From Pelagibius sp048268885 (lineage in GTDB: Bacteria; Pseudomonadota; Alphaproteobacteria; Kiloniellales; Kiloniellaceae), in assembly GCA_048268885.1 (NCBI GenBank), contig JBLWUP010000003.1, positions 185,644-249,643 of the forward strand: a stretch of 64,000 nucleotides of DNA, written 5' to 3'. The stretch's first letter is position 1. Each line of letters starts with the position of its first letter. The notes below the pieces were generated by a model. The model made no database searches, was not told where the DNA came from, and worked only from the letters and a program-made list of their open reading frames with translations. The position numbers and the translations under genes were made by a program. Shown here piece after piece: positions 56,504 to 64,000 of this stretch.

Positions 56504-59077
56504 TTGCGACAGCTCGCTTTCCGCCTGCTTTTCCTGCTGATCCTCTGCCTGGGCGGCGCCCTGGCGGGGCCGGCTGCCGCCCAGGCGCCCGAAGCGCAGG
56601 CTGAGGTCGCGCAGTGGACCCACCGCCTCGACCTCATCGAGCAGCAGCTCTACCGCGCGGACACCACGGCGGAAAGCGCCGAGCGTTTTCTCGAAGTGAC
56701 CAAGGAGGTCCGCGGCAAAGCCAGCGAGCTGATCGCCTCGCTGCAGCCCGAGGTGGAGAACCTGGAGCGCCGCCTGGCCGCGCTGGGGCCGGCGCCGCAG
56801 GAAGGAGAGGCCGAAGAGGCGGCGGAGGTCGCCCAGCAGCGTGCGGCGCTGCAAGCCGAGCTGCAGCAGGTCAAGACGCTCATCACCCAAGCCAACCTGG
56901 CCGTCGTCCAGGCCGACGAACTGGACAGCTTCATCGGGACGCTGACCCAGCAGAGGCGCTTCGAAGCCCTGTTCCGCGCCTATCCGCCGCCCTGGTCGGC
57001 GCACACCTGGGGTGTCGCCGTGCCGGAGTTCTTCTCCATTCTGAATCAGATCGCGCGCTCGCCGGTCGCCTGGTGGCAGGGGCTCGGCGCTGCGGAACGG
57101 GGCGAAGCGGTGTCCCTGCGCATCGCGGTCCAGATGCTCTTCGCGGCGGTCGCGGGCTGGCTGCTGCGCCGCTGGCTGCTGCGCCGCTACGGCCGCGATC
57201 CGGCCACGCCCGACCCCAGCTACGGCGCCCGCCTGCTGGCCGCGATCGCCAGCGCCATCGCCCGCGGCATCGTGCCTGCCCTGGTCTTCGCCGGCCTGCT
57301 CTACGCCGTCTGGCCGCACCGCGTCGCCGAGGGGGGGCTGTTCTGGACGGTGGTCACCACCTTCCTCGCGGTCATGGTGTTTTTCAGCCTGGCCTGGGCG
57401 GTGCCCTACGCCGTGCTCTCCCCCGATCTGCCTCAGTGGCGCCTTTTGCCGGTCACGCCGGAGAATGCACGCAAGCTGGGCTGGCGGTTCACGCTGCTGG
57501 CCGGGCTCTTCGCCGCCGCGATCTTCCTCTTCGAATCGCAGGAGCAGATCGGCGTCAGCGACACCTACTTCTCGCTGTCGACCTTCATCGTAATCGTGAT
57601 TCTGGCGCTGCCGGTGATCGACATCTCGCGCCAGCGGTACTGGCGGCGGGATGAGCCGGGAGCCGCCGAGATGGACGAAGAGCCGCCAGCGGAAGAGAAA
57701 GGCGCGGAAGAGGACGAGGGCGTGGTTCCCGAGTCCGGCCTCTGGCGTTTCCTGCGGCGCCTCATCGCACCGATCGCCTTGGCGGGCATCGCCGCCGCCT
57801 TCCTCGGCTATGCCGACCTGGCGGACTTCCTGATCACCAATCTGCTGCTCAGCATCCTGATCCTGGTGGCCCTTGCCATCCTGCGCGGTCTGGTGCGCGA
57901 ACTGATCGGCGCGGCCATGCGCTCCGATGCCATGAGCAAGGTGCTCGGCCTGCCGCATGCCATGCGCAATCGCCTGAAGTTCTGGCTGCGCCTGCTGCTC
58001 GACGCGGCGCTGGTGATCGCCGCGCCGGTGTTCATTGCCTCGATCTGGATTGCGCCCTTCGGCGAGTATTGGGTCGAGGCGCGCCGCCTCGCCTCCGGCA
58101 TCACCATCGGCGGCGTCACCATCTCCTTCTACGACCTGATCGTGGCGCTGGCGGTCTTCGCCGCCCTGCTGGCGCTGACCCGGCTGGGACAACGCTTCCT
58201 GACCAATCGCGTGCTACCCAAGACCGGCTTCGATTCCGGTGTGCAGAACTCGCTCTCCGCCGGTTTCGGTTACATCGGCATCATTCTTGCCGCGGTCTTC
58301 GGCATCACCGCGCTGGGCATCGATCTCTCCAACATCGCGCTCATCGCCGGCGCCCTGTCGGTCGGCATCGGCTTCGGCCTGCAAGCCATCGTCAGCAACT
58401 TCGTCTCCGGCATCATCCTGCTCATCGAGCGGCCGATCAAAGTCGGCGACTGGGTCCTGGTTGGTGGCAACGAGGGTCTGGTCAAGCGCATCACCGTGCG
58501 GTCGACCGAATTGACCACCTTCCAGCGCGCCTCGGTGATCATCCCGAACTCGGAGTTCATTTCGACCTCGGTGATCAACTGGACGCACAAGGACACCTAC
58601 GGCCGCATCGAAGTCGCCGTCGGCGTCGCCTACGGCTCCGATGTCGAAAAGGTGCGCGAGGTGCTGCTCGACTGCGCCAACCATCACGAGAGGGTTCTGA
58701 CGTCGCCGGAGGCGCAGGTGCTGTTCATGAACTTCGGCGGCAGCAGCCTGGACTTCGAGCTGCGCTGCTTCACCAACGATGTCAGCTACCGGCTGATCAT
58801 CTCCAGCGATCTCCGCTTCGCGATCGACAAGGCCTTCCGCGACGCCGGCATCGAGATTCCCTTCCCGCAGCATGTGGTGCACTTCGCCGATCAGGCCGAC
58901 CCGCGCCTGCCTGCCCGCAGCGAAAAAGCCGCGCCGGAAAAGACCGCGCCCCCAAAAACCGCGCCTCAGGAGACCAGACCGAGGCCCGCCGAATCCGGCG
59001 AGCTGGATCACGATCGGGGCCCGACTGAAGACGGGGCTCAAGACGGGGATCAGGGCGGGGGCCAAGGCAGGGATTAG
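56504..59077 (+). CDS. Large mechanosensitive channel (DUF3772 plus MscS)
   Basis: An 857-residue channel protein. The start is TTG at 56504 behind GAGGA, giving a clean signal peptide (LAFRLLFLLILCLGG, ending AAAQ). A periplasmic coiled coil (about 30-140) is the DUF3772-type domain. About ten membrane segments follow. The MscS core near 600-770 has the pore helix ALSVGIGFGLQAIVSNFVSG and the beta domain IKVGDWVLVGG. The tail is a Lys/Pro/Ala-rich low-complexity segment. It should open under membrane tension to protect against osmotic downshock. Confidence 0.92.
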   Translation: MRQLAFRLLFLLILCLGGALAGPAAAQAPEAQAEVAQWTHRLDLIEQQLYRADTTAESAERFLEVTKEVRGKASELIASLQPEVENLERRLAALGPAPQEGEAEEAAEVAQQRAALQAELQQVKTLITQANLAVVQADELDSFIGTLTQQRRFEALFRAYPPPWSAHTWGVAVPEFFSILNQIARSPVAWWQGLGAAERGEAVSLRIAVQMLFAAVAGWLLRRWLLRRYGRDPATPDPSYGARLLAAIASAIARGIVPALVFAGLLYAVWPHRVAEGGLFWTVVTTFLAVMVFFSLAWAVPYAVLSPDLPQWRLLPVTPENARKLGWRFTLLAGLFAAAIFLFESQEQIGVSDTYFSLSTFIVIVILALPVIDISRQRYWRRDEPGAAEMDEEPPAEEKGAEEDEGVVPESGLWRFLRRLIAPIALAGIAAAFLGYADLADFLITNLLLSILILVALAILRGLVRELIGAAMRSDAMSKVLGLPHAMRNRLKFWLRLLLDAALVIAAPVFIASIWIAPFGEYWVEARRLASGITIGGVTISFYDLIVALAVFAALLALTRLGQRFLTNRVLPKTGFDSGVQNSLSAGFGYIGIILAAVFGITALGIDLSNIALIAGALSVGIGFGLQAIVSNFVSGIILLIERPIKVGDWVLVGGNEGLVKRITVRSTELTTFQRASVIIPNSEFISTSVINWTHKDTYGRIEVAVGVAYGSDVEKVREVLLDCANHHERVLTSPEAQVLFMNFGGSSLDFELRCFTNDVSYRLIISSDLRFAIDKAFRDAGIEIPFPQHVVHFADQADPRLPARSEKAAPEKTAPPKTAPQETRPRPAESGELDHDRGPTEDGAQDGDQGGGQGRD

Positions 59078-59236
59078 GACCGTAACCGGGGCGGGGTCCG
59101 GCGGCCTGGACGCGCCTTCCCGCCGCCGCCTATCATGGCGCCCGAAGGGTAGGGGTTGAGGGTCGTCGGGTACCGTCGGCGAAGCGCAGGGACCGGGTCG
59201 CCTGCGTTCTCGGCCTCTGCCGTTGAGAGGGCCGGG

Positions 59237-60886
59237 ATGGGCGAGCAACGTCAGCATCCGCTAATCGATCATTTCCGCAGGCGGCTGGGGGAGGGCCGCC
59301 TGGCGCGCCGCGAGTTCCTGCGCCTGGCGACCCTGCTGGGGCTGTCCGCGGGGGCCGCGGCGGCGCTCGCCGGCGGGCCGTCACCGGCCGCCGTCACCAC
59401 CGTGGCGGGCCGGCGCGGCGGCCGCCTGACCTTCGGCGGCAGGGTCCATGCCCTCGGCGATCCTCACGCGCTGGCCTGGCTGCAGCCGGCGAACCTGGTG
59501 CATCAGGTCTGCGAGCCGCTGACCCGCACCGGTTTCGACAACATCACCCGTCCGCACCTGTTGTCCCAATGGCAGGTATCGCCGGATCTCAGAACCTGGG
59601 ACCTCTTCCTGCGCCGCGACGTGACCTGGCACAGCGGCCGGCGCTTCACCGCCGACGACGTCACCTGGAACCTGCGCCGTATCCTCGATCCGGCGACCGG
59701 CTCTTCGGCGCTGGGCCTCATGCGGGGCTACATGCTGGCCGACAAGGTGCAGGACGGCGAAACCACCCCCCGGCTGTGGGACGCCAGCGCGGTGGAGAAG
59801 ATCGACGACTTTCATGTGCGCCTGAACCTGAAGCACCCCCAGGTGGCGGTGCCCGAGCACCTGTTCCACTACACCAACGTCATGCTCGATCCCGACGAAG
59901 GCGGCCGCTTCGGCGTCGGCGCCAACGGCACCGGCGCCTTCCGCCTGGCGGAGTGGCAGGTCGGCGAACGGGCGCTGCTGCGCGTGCGCGAGGACGAGAC
60001 GCCGCGCCCCGCGCTGCTCGACGAGCTCGTCTTTCTCGATCTGGGCGACGCGCCGACGGCGGCCGCGGCGGCGCTGGTGTCGGGCCAGGTGGACGGCCTG
60101 GTGCGCTGCGACTACTCGGTTGCCGAGAGCCTGGCCGGGCGGCCGGGGCTGACGGTGCATCGCACGCGCACCGCGGCCACGGCCCTGCTGCAGATGAAAG
60201 TCGACCATCCGCCCTTCGACGATCCGCGGGTGCGCCAGGCCATGCGCCTGGCCATCGATCCGGCGGCGGTGACCCGGCTGGTGCTGCGCGATTTCGGCGA
60301 AGCGGCGGAGCATCACCTGGTCGCGCCTGTGCATCCCGACTACGCCCCTCTGCCGCCTTTGGCGCAGGATCTGGCGGCGGCCCGCGCCCTGCTGGCCGAG
60401 GCCGGCTATCGCGACGGCCTCGACATCACCATCACCTGCAAGAACTGGCCGCGGTGGGAGGCCGACGCGGTCCAGGCCATGGCGGCGCAGTACGCCGAGG
60501 CGGGCATCCGCTGCACCCTCGAGGTCCTGCCGCCGCCGCGCTTCTGGGAGGTGTGGGACAAGGTGCCGCTGGCCTTCGTCGAATGGGCGCCGCGGCCGCT
60601 GGGCTTCATGCTGCTGGACCTCACCGTGCGCAGCGGCGTGCCCTGGAATTCCACCGGATTCTCCGACCCGGAGATCGACGCGCTGCTGCAGCAGGCGGGC
60701 GCCGAGGTCGACGCCGAGGCCCGGCGTCCGCTGATGCGCCGCATCGAGGCCCGCATGCAGGAAGTGGGTCCTATGGTGCAGCCCGCCTGGCTTTCGGTGG
60801 TCACGGTGATGTCCGGGAAAGTGGGCGGATTCCGCCTGCATCCCACCACGCTGCTGTTCGCCGAGCAGTATTTCCGCAAAGGTTAA
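59237..60886 (+). CDS. Tat-exported ABC solute-binding protein (SBP_bac_5 family)
   Basis: A 549-residue extracytoplasmic binding protein. The N-terminus carries a twin-arginine signal (LARREFLRLATLLGLSAGAA, about 22-41), so it is exported folded. Family regions are LSQWQVSPDLRTWDLFLRRD near 113, GANGTGAFRLAEWQVGE near 230, and DDPRVRQAMRLAIDP near 330. Relatives bind oligopeptides, nickel or opines. No permease or ATPase gene is next to it, so it is an orphan receptor in this window. The start at 59237 follows GAGAGGG. Confidence 0.9.
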   Translation: MGEQRQHPLIDHFRRRLGEGRLARREFLRLATLLGLSAGAAAALAGGPSPAAVTTVAGRRGGRLTFGGRVHALGDPHALAWLQPANLVHQVCEPLTRTGFDNITRPHLLSQWQVSPDLRTWDLFLRRDVTWHSGRRFTADDVTWNLRRILDPATGSSALGLMRGYMLADKVQDGETTPRLWDASAVEKIDDFHVRLNLKHPQVAVPEHLFHYTNVMLDPDEGGRFGVGANGTGAFRLAEWQVGERALLRVREDETPRPALLDELVFLDLGDAPTAAAAALVSGQVDGLVRCDYSVAESLAGRPGLTVHRTRTAATALLQMKVDHPPFDDPRVRQAMRLAIDPAAVTRLVLRDFGEAAEHHLVAPVHPDYAPLPPLAQDLAAARALLAEAGYRDGLDITITCKNWPRWEADAVQAMAAQYAEAGIRCTLEVLPPPRFWEVWDKVPLAFVEWAPRPLGFMLLDLTVRSGVPWNSTGFSDPEIDALLQQAGAEVDAEARRPLMRRIEARMQEVGPMVQPAWLSVVTVMSGKVGGFRLHPTTLLFAEQYFRKG

Positions 60887-61037
60887 TGGGTTTTCTCCGC
60901 GGCAACGGCTTTACTGGTGTGAATTAGGCTGTTGCGTCTGGCGGCGCGGGGCCTAAACTCCCCAGCCCTGAAGCGTGCGGGCCTGCGGTGCAGTCTGCCG
61001 TCCCGCGCGCCGGGGCTGGATGACGGAGAGCGACACG

Positions 61038-61460
61038 ATGAACGAGGGCTATGCAGGCGATCTGCGCCCGGCGGAAGCCTGGGCGCTGCTGGAAAAGGAT
61101 CCCAAGGCGGTGCTGGTCGACGTCCGCACGATGCCCGAATGGGGCTTCGTCGGCCTGCCGCGGCTGGAAGGCATCGGCAAGGAGACGCACTGTGTATCCT
61201 GGCAGGTGTTTCCCGACATGGCGCGCAACGAGCGCTTCGTCGAGGAGGTCACGGCCAAGGGCGTCGGCAAGGACCAGCCGGTGCTGCTGCTGTGCCGTTC
61301 CGGCGTGCGTTCGCGTTCCGCCGCCATGGCGCTGACCGCCGCCGGCTTCGGGCCCTGCTACAACGTGGCCGAGGGCTTCGAGGGCGACCGCGACGGCGAC
61401 ATGCACCGCGGCAGCGTCGGCGGCTGGAAGGTTGCCGGCCTGCCCTGGGCCCAGGGTTAG
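61038..61460 (+). CDS. Rhodanese-domain protein
   Basis: A 140-residue single rhodanese domain. DVRTMPEWGFVGLPRL near 33-48 is the CH2A-like region. The active-site loop CRSGVRSRSAA near 89 holds the sulfur-carrying Cys. It likely carries or transfers persulfide sulfur. It lies 35 bases before metZ in the same direction, a pairing seen in other alphaproteobacteria, so it may supply sulfide to homocysteine synthesis. ATG at 61038 with GGAG ahead is chosen over 61020. Confidence 0.88.
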   Translation: MNEGYAGDLRPAEAWALLEKDPKAVLVDVRTMPEWGFVGLPRLEGIGKETHCVSWQVFPDMARNERFVEEVTAKGVGKDQPVLLLCRSGVRSRSAAMALTAAGFGPCYNVAEGFEGDRDGDMHRGSVGGWKVAGLPWAQG

Positions 61461-61495
61461 CCATAAAGCCAGGCTTAGCGATAAAGACCGAGAAG

Positions 61496-62689
61496 ATGCC
61501 GAAAGACAACACCACGACACGGCGCTGGCGCCCGCAGACCGAACTGGTCCGCGGCGGCCTGGCGCGCAGCCCCTTCGAAGAGACCAGCGAGGCGCTCTAC
61601 CTCACTTCGGGCTATGTCTACGCCACCGCCGAGGAGGCCGAGGCCGCCTTCAAGGGCGACAAGGAGCGCTTCGTCTACTCGCGCTACGCCAACCCGACGG
61701 TCTCCATGTTCGAGGAGCGCCTGCGCCTGCTGGAAGGCGCCGAGGCCTGCCGCGCCACGGCCAGCGGCATGAGCGCGGTCTTCGCCGCGCTGATGTCTCA
61801 GCTGAAGGCCGGCGACCGGGTCGTCGCCTCTCGCGCGCTCTTCGGGTCCTGCCACTACATCATCGCCGAGTTGCTGCCGCGCTTCGGCATCGAAACGCAG
61901 CTCATCGACGGCACGAATCTGTCGGCCTGGGAAGAGGCGCTGGCGCCGGGCGCCAAGGCGGTCTTCCTGGAGACGCCCTCCAACCCGACGCTGGAGGTCA
62001 TCGACATCCAGGCGGTCAGCGAGCGCGCCCACGCCGCCGGCGCCAGCGTGGTGGTCGACAACGTCTTCGCCACGCCGCTGCTGCAGCGCCCGCTGGAGCT
62101 TGGCGCCGACGTGGTGGTCTACTCGGCCACCAAGCACATCGACGGCCAGGGCCGCACCATGGGCGGGGCCGTGCTGTGCAGCAACGACTTCATCAAAGAC
62201 CACCTGCAGATGTTCTACCGGCACACCGGCCCCTCCATGAGTCCCTTCAACGCCTGGGTCATGCTGAAGGGCCTGGAGACTTTGGATCTGCGGGTCGAGC
62301 GGCACTGCGCCAACGCGCTGGCCGTGGCCGAATTCCTGGAAGGCCAGCCCGGCGTGACGCGGGTGCTCTATCCCGGCCTCGCCAGCCATCCGCAGGCGGC
62401 GCTGGCCAAGCGCCAGATGAAAGGCGGCAGTACGCTGGTCGCCTTCGAGGTCGAAGGCGGCAAGGCCCGCGCCTTCCGCCTGATGAACGCGCTGGGGCTC
62501 ATCGACATCTCCAACAACCTCGGCGATTCGAAAAGCCTCGTCACCCACCCGGCGACCACGACGCACCAGCGCCTGTCGCCGGAGGACCGTGCCGAGCTGG
62601 GCATCAGTGACGGCCTGCTGCGCCTCTCCGTCGGCCTGGAAGACGCCGCGGACCTGATCGAGGACCTGGACCAGGCGCTGCGCGCCTGA
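61496..62689 (+). CDS. metZ: O-succinylhomoserine sulfhydrylase
   Basis: A 397-residue PLP enzyme of the Cys/Met metabolism family that makes homocysteine from O-succinylhomoserine and sulfide. RYANPTVSMFEERLRLLEGA near 64-83, ATASGMSAVFAALM near 88, the PLP-Lys motif VVYSATKHIDGQGR near 205, and DSKSLVTHPATTTH near 345 are visible. The family split (MetZ against cystathionine synthase/lyase) rests on overall resemblance. It follows the rhodanese gene. A palindromic repeat lies downstream. Confidence 0.92.
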   Translation: MPKDNTTTRRWRPQTELVRGGLARSPFEETSEALYLTSGYVYATAEEAEAAFKGDKERFVYSRYANPTVSMFEERLRLLEGAEACRATASGMSAVFAALMSQLKAGDRVVASRALFGSCHYIIAELLPRFGIETQLIDGTNLSAWEEALAPGAKAVFLETPSNPTLEVIDIQAVSERAHAAGASVVVDNVFATPLLQRPLELGADVVVYSATKHIDGQGRTMGGAVLCSNDFIKDHLQMFYRHTGPSMSPFNAWVMLKGLETLDLRVERHCANALAVAEFLEGQPGVTRVLYPGLASHPQAALAKRQMKGGSTLVAFEVEGGKARAFRLMNALGLIDISNNLGDSKSLVTHPATTTHQRLSPEDRAELGISDGLLRLSVGLEDAADLIEDLDQALRA

Positions 62690-62706
62690 GCCGCCATTCT
62701 CCGGCC

Positions 62707-62788
62707 GTCACCCTCGGACTTGTTCCGAGGGCCCAGGGGCATCGGCACGCCGGCCGCCCTGGATGCTCGGGACAAGCCCGAGCATGAC
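62707..62788. repeat. Palindromic intergenic repeat, inverted copy of type A
   Basis: CCTCGGACTTGTTCCGAGG and CTCGGGACAAGCCCGAG reproduce the unit at 34795-34876 on the opposite strand, with the same CCAGGG/CCCTGGA borders. It lies just after metZ. Confidence 0.85.
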
Positions 62789-62946
62789 AGAGGGGTAATG
62801 CCGCCTCCCAGGGGGCGGGTCCGGACCGACGATAGATCACACAAGGAAGCCCATGGCCCCGCTGACGCAGCGCGGTTATGATGGTCTGCACCTAATCAAA
62901 ACGATCAATTTCATTTCGGCAGCGGCTTTCAGCGGGGACGGCTCCC

Positions 62947-63888
62947 ATGAGATGGCGTGGACGCAGGCAGAGTTCGAACATCGAAGACCGGCGGAGCGGC
63001 GGGGGCGGTTTTCGCCGGGGCGGCTTCGGGGGCGGTGGCTTCGGCCGCATGCGTCTTCCGGGAGGCAGGGGGCGTCGCCGTGTCGGCCGGGGGGCGGGGC
63101 TCGGCGGTTTCGGCCTCATTGCGGTGGTGGTCATCGCCCTGCTGTTCGGCGTCGACCCGACGCAGCTTCTGACCGGCGGCGCGGGCCCCGGGAGTCCCAG
63201 CCCGGTCAACACGCCCAGCCAGCCGTCCTCCTCCTCGGACCCTGACCCGCTGCGCGACTTCGTGGCGGTGGTGCTGGCCGATACCGAGGATGTCTGGCAC
63301 GACCAGTTCCGCCAGCAACTGGACGCCGCCTATCAGGAACCCAACCTCGTGCTCTTCGCCAATGGCGTCGAGTCCGCCTGCGGCTATGCCGGTTCGGCGG
63401 TCGGGCCGTTCTACTGTCCGGGCGACCGGAAGGTCTACCTCGACCTCGATTTCTTCCAGGAGCTGAAGCAGCGCTTCGGCGCGCCCGGCGACTTCGCCCA
63501 GGCCTACGTCATCGCCCACGAAGTCGGCCATCACGTCCAGAACCTGCTGGGAATCTCCAGCGAAGTCCGCAGCGCGCAGCGCGGCCGGTCGGAGGCGGAA
63601 GCCAACGCCCTTTCGGTGATGCTGGAGCTGCAGGCCGACTGCCTCGCCGGGCTGTGGGCGAACCACGCCCAGCGCAGCAAGCAGATCCTGGAGGCCGGCG
63701 ACATCGACGAGGCCCTGGGCGCCGCCAGCGCCATCGGTGACGATACCCTGCAGCGCCAGGCGCGCGGGCAAGTCGCGCCGGACTCCTTCACCCACGGCAC
63801 CTCGGAGCAGCGCCAGCGCTGGTTCAAGCGCGGCTTCACCCAGGGCCGCCTGGAGGCCTGCGACACCTTCGGCGCGTCGGCGCTGTAG
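62947..63888 (+). CDS. Neutral zinc metallopeptidase (YpfJ family), membrane-anchored
   Basis: A 313-residue protein. A Gly/Arg-rich N-terminus (about 1-50) precedes one membrane segment (GLIAVVVIALLFGV). A Ser/Pro linker follows, then a metallopeptidase domain with the zinc motif HEVGHHVQNLLG near 195 and the third ligand region ELQADCLAG near 235. Cys pairs (ESACGYAG, PFYCPGD) suggest a disulfide in the periplasm. Family length and order match YpfJ/KPN_02809-type peptidases. Substrate unknown. Confidence 0.92.
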   Translation: MRWRGRRQSSNIEDRRSGGGGFRRGGFGGGGFGRMRLPGGRGRRRVGRGAGLGGFGLIAVVVIALLFGVDPTQLLTGGAGPGSPSPVNTPSQPSSSSDPDPLRDFVAVVLADTEDVWHDQFRQQLDAAYQEPNLVLFANGVESACGYAGSAVGPFYCPGDRKVYLDLDFFQELKQRFGAPGDFAQAYVIAHEVGHHVQNLLGISSEVRSAQRGRSEAEANALSVMLELQADCLAGLWANHAQRSKQILEAGDIDEALGAASAIGDDTLQRQARGQVAPDSFTHGTSEQRQRWFKRGFTQGRLEACDTFGASAL

Positions 63889-63925
63889 TGGTCGGAAAAA
63901 GGCCTGCGGCCTTCACCCCCCTCCT

Positions 63926-63987
63926 AGATCGGATCACGTTGAGACGGAACCACTTGGTGGTTCCGTCTCAACGTGTGAATCCGATCT
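63926..63987. repeat. Long near-perfect inverted repeat at the right edge
   Basis: A 19-bp perfect inner stem around a TTG loop (CACGTTGAGACGGAACCAC with its complement), plus a 9-bp outer stem AGATCGGAT/ATCCGATCT, are separated only by a 3-base bulge on the 3' side. It starts 38 bases after the peptidase stop. It may be a terminator-like or mobile repeat; there is only a short T tract after it. Confidence 0.8.
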
Positions 63988-64000
63988 ATTTCTAATACAT

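Noticed and set aside
56414..58192. A 592-codon minus-strand frame opposite the MscS channel
   Set aside because: Antisense shadow, rich in Asp/Gln/His/Arg, without motifs; the plus strand has a signal peptide and MscS core.
62853..63245. A 130-codon frame with GGAAG ahead overlapping the metallopeptidase start
   Set aside because: It runs out of frame through the peptidase gene and has no family features. A short leader peptide cannot be excluded but is not supported.

Overview
The window looks like a chromosomal segment of a GC-rich alphaproteobacterium. The support is indirect: the gene families present (a DUF1127 protein, a PAS_5-domain protein, a rhodanese-metZ pair, a neutral zinc metallopeptidase), iron boxes of the Irr and RirA/Fur type, and palindromic intergenic repeats of a kind common in that class. 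A member of the Rhodospirillales and its relatives is my best guess, but no rRNA or tRNA gene is present to settle it. Nearly all coding sequence is high-GC with a long antisense open frame behind most genes. Two stretches look visibly lower in GC and may be acquired: 5.5-7.1 kb and 49.9-52.9 kb.

Layout. 0-5.3 kb: the start of an outer-membrane protein gene (cut by the window edge), then a leftward phosphonate-type ABC transporter operon (phnC, phnD, two phnE) ending in a hexapeptide acyltransferase. 5.5-15.5 kb is regulatory: an orphan helical-repeat protein, a six-PAS hybrid histidine kinase with an OmpR-type regulator, a DUF1127 protein, two convergent LuxR-type regulators with degenerate or unrecognisable receivers, and a Crp-family regulator. 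Beside the Crp gene is a probable small RNA with a near-ideal class II Crp promoter. 15.9-26.3 kb: sugar and hexuronate genes (AGE-family isomerase, fructuronate/tagaturonate reductase, uronate isomerase, altronate dehydratase, Ldh-family dehydrogenase), interrupted by an iron-box-controlled DUF2061 gene, a DUF4332 gene and a HerA-like ATPase. 26.4-34.8 kb: an alcohol dehydrogenase and a fatty-acid beta-oxidation operon (ligase, thiolase, FadN-type multifunctional enzyme, acyl-CoA dehydrogenase).

35-44 kb: small metabolic genes (DUF1203, SDR, two aldo-keto reductases, MarC). They surround a transposon-like element of exactly 3,000 bp (38459-41458) with perfect 20-bp terminal inverted repeats and an 8-bp target duplication. 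It carries a LuxR-type regulator and two or three hypothetical genes but no transposase I can recognise. 43.7-49.9 kb: a TrpXYZ-like ABC transporter, an AbrB/Doc toxin-antitoxin pair, an EamA transporter divergent from a LysR regulator, and a LysE-family exporter. 49.9-52.9 kb: a low-GC island with a secreted amidohydrolase and a minimal tyrosine recombinase. 53-64 kb: small hypotheticals, a ThDP enzyme, a large MscS-type channel, a Tat-exported solute-binding protein, rhodanese-metZ, a zinc metallopeptidase, and a long hairpin at the right edge.

The strongest candidates for undescribed biology are the 3.0-kb passenger element and the Crp-linked small RNA at 14.7 kb, whose hairpin loop resembles an anti-Shine-Dalgarno sequence. 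The dual iron boxes in front of the DUF2061 gene come next. All calls were made by reading the sequence; no database search was run.
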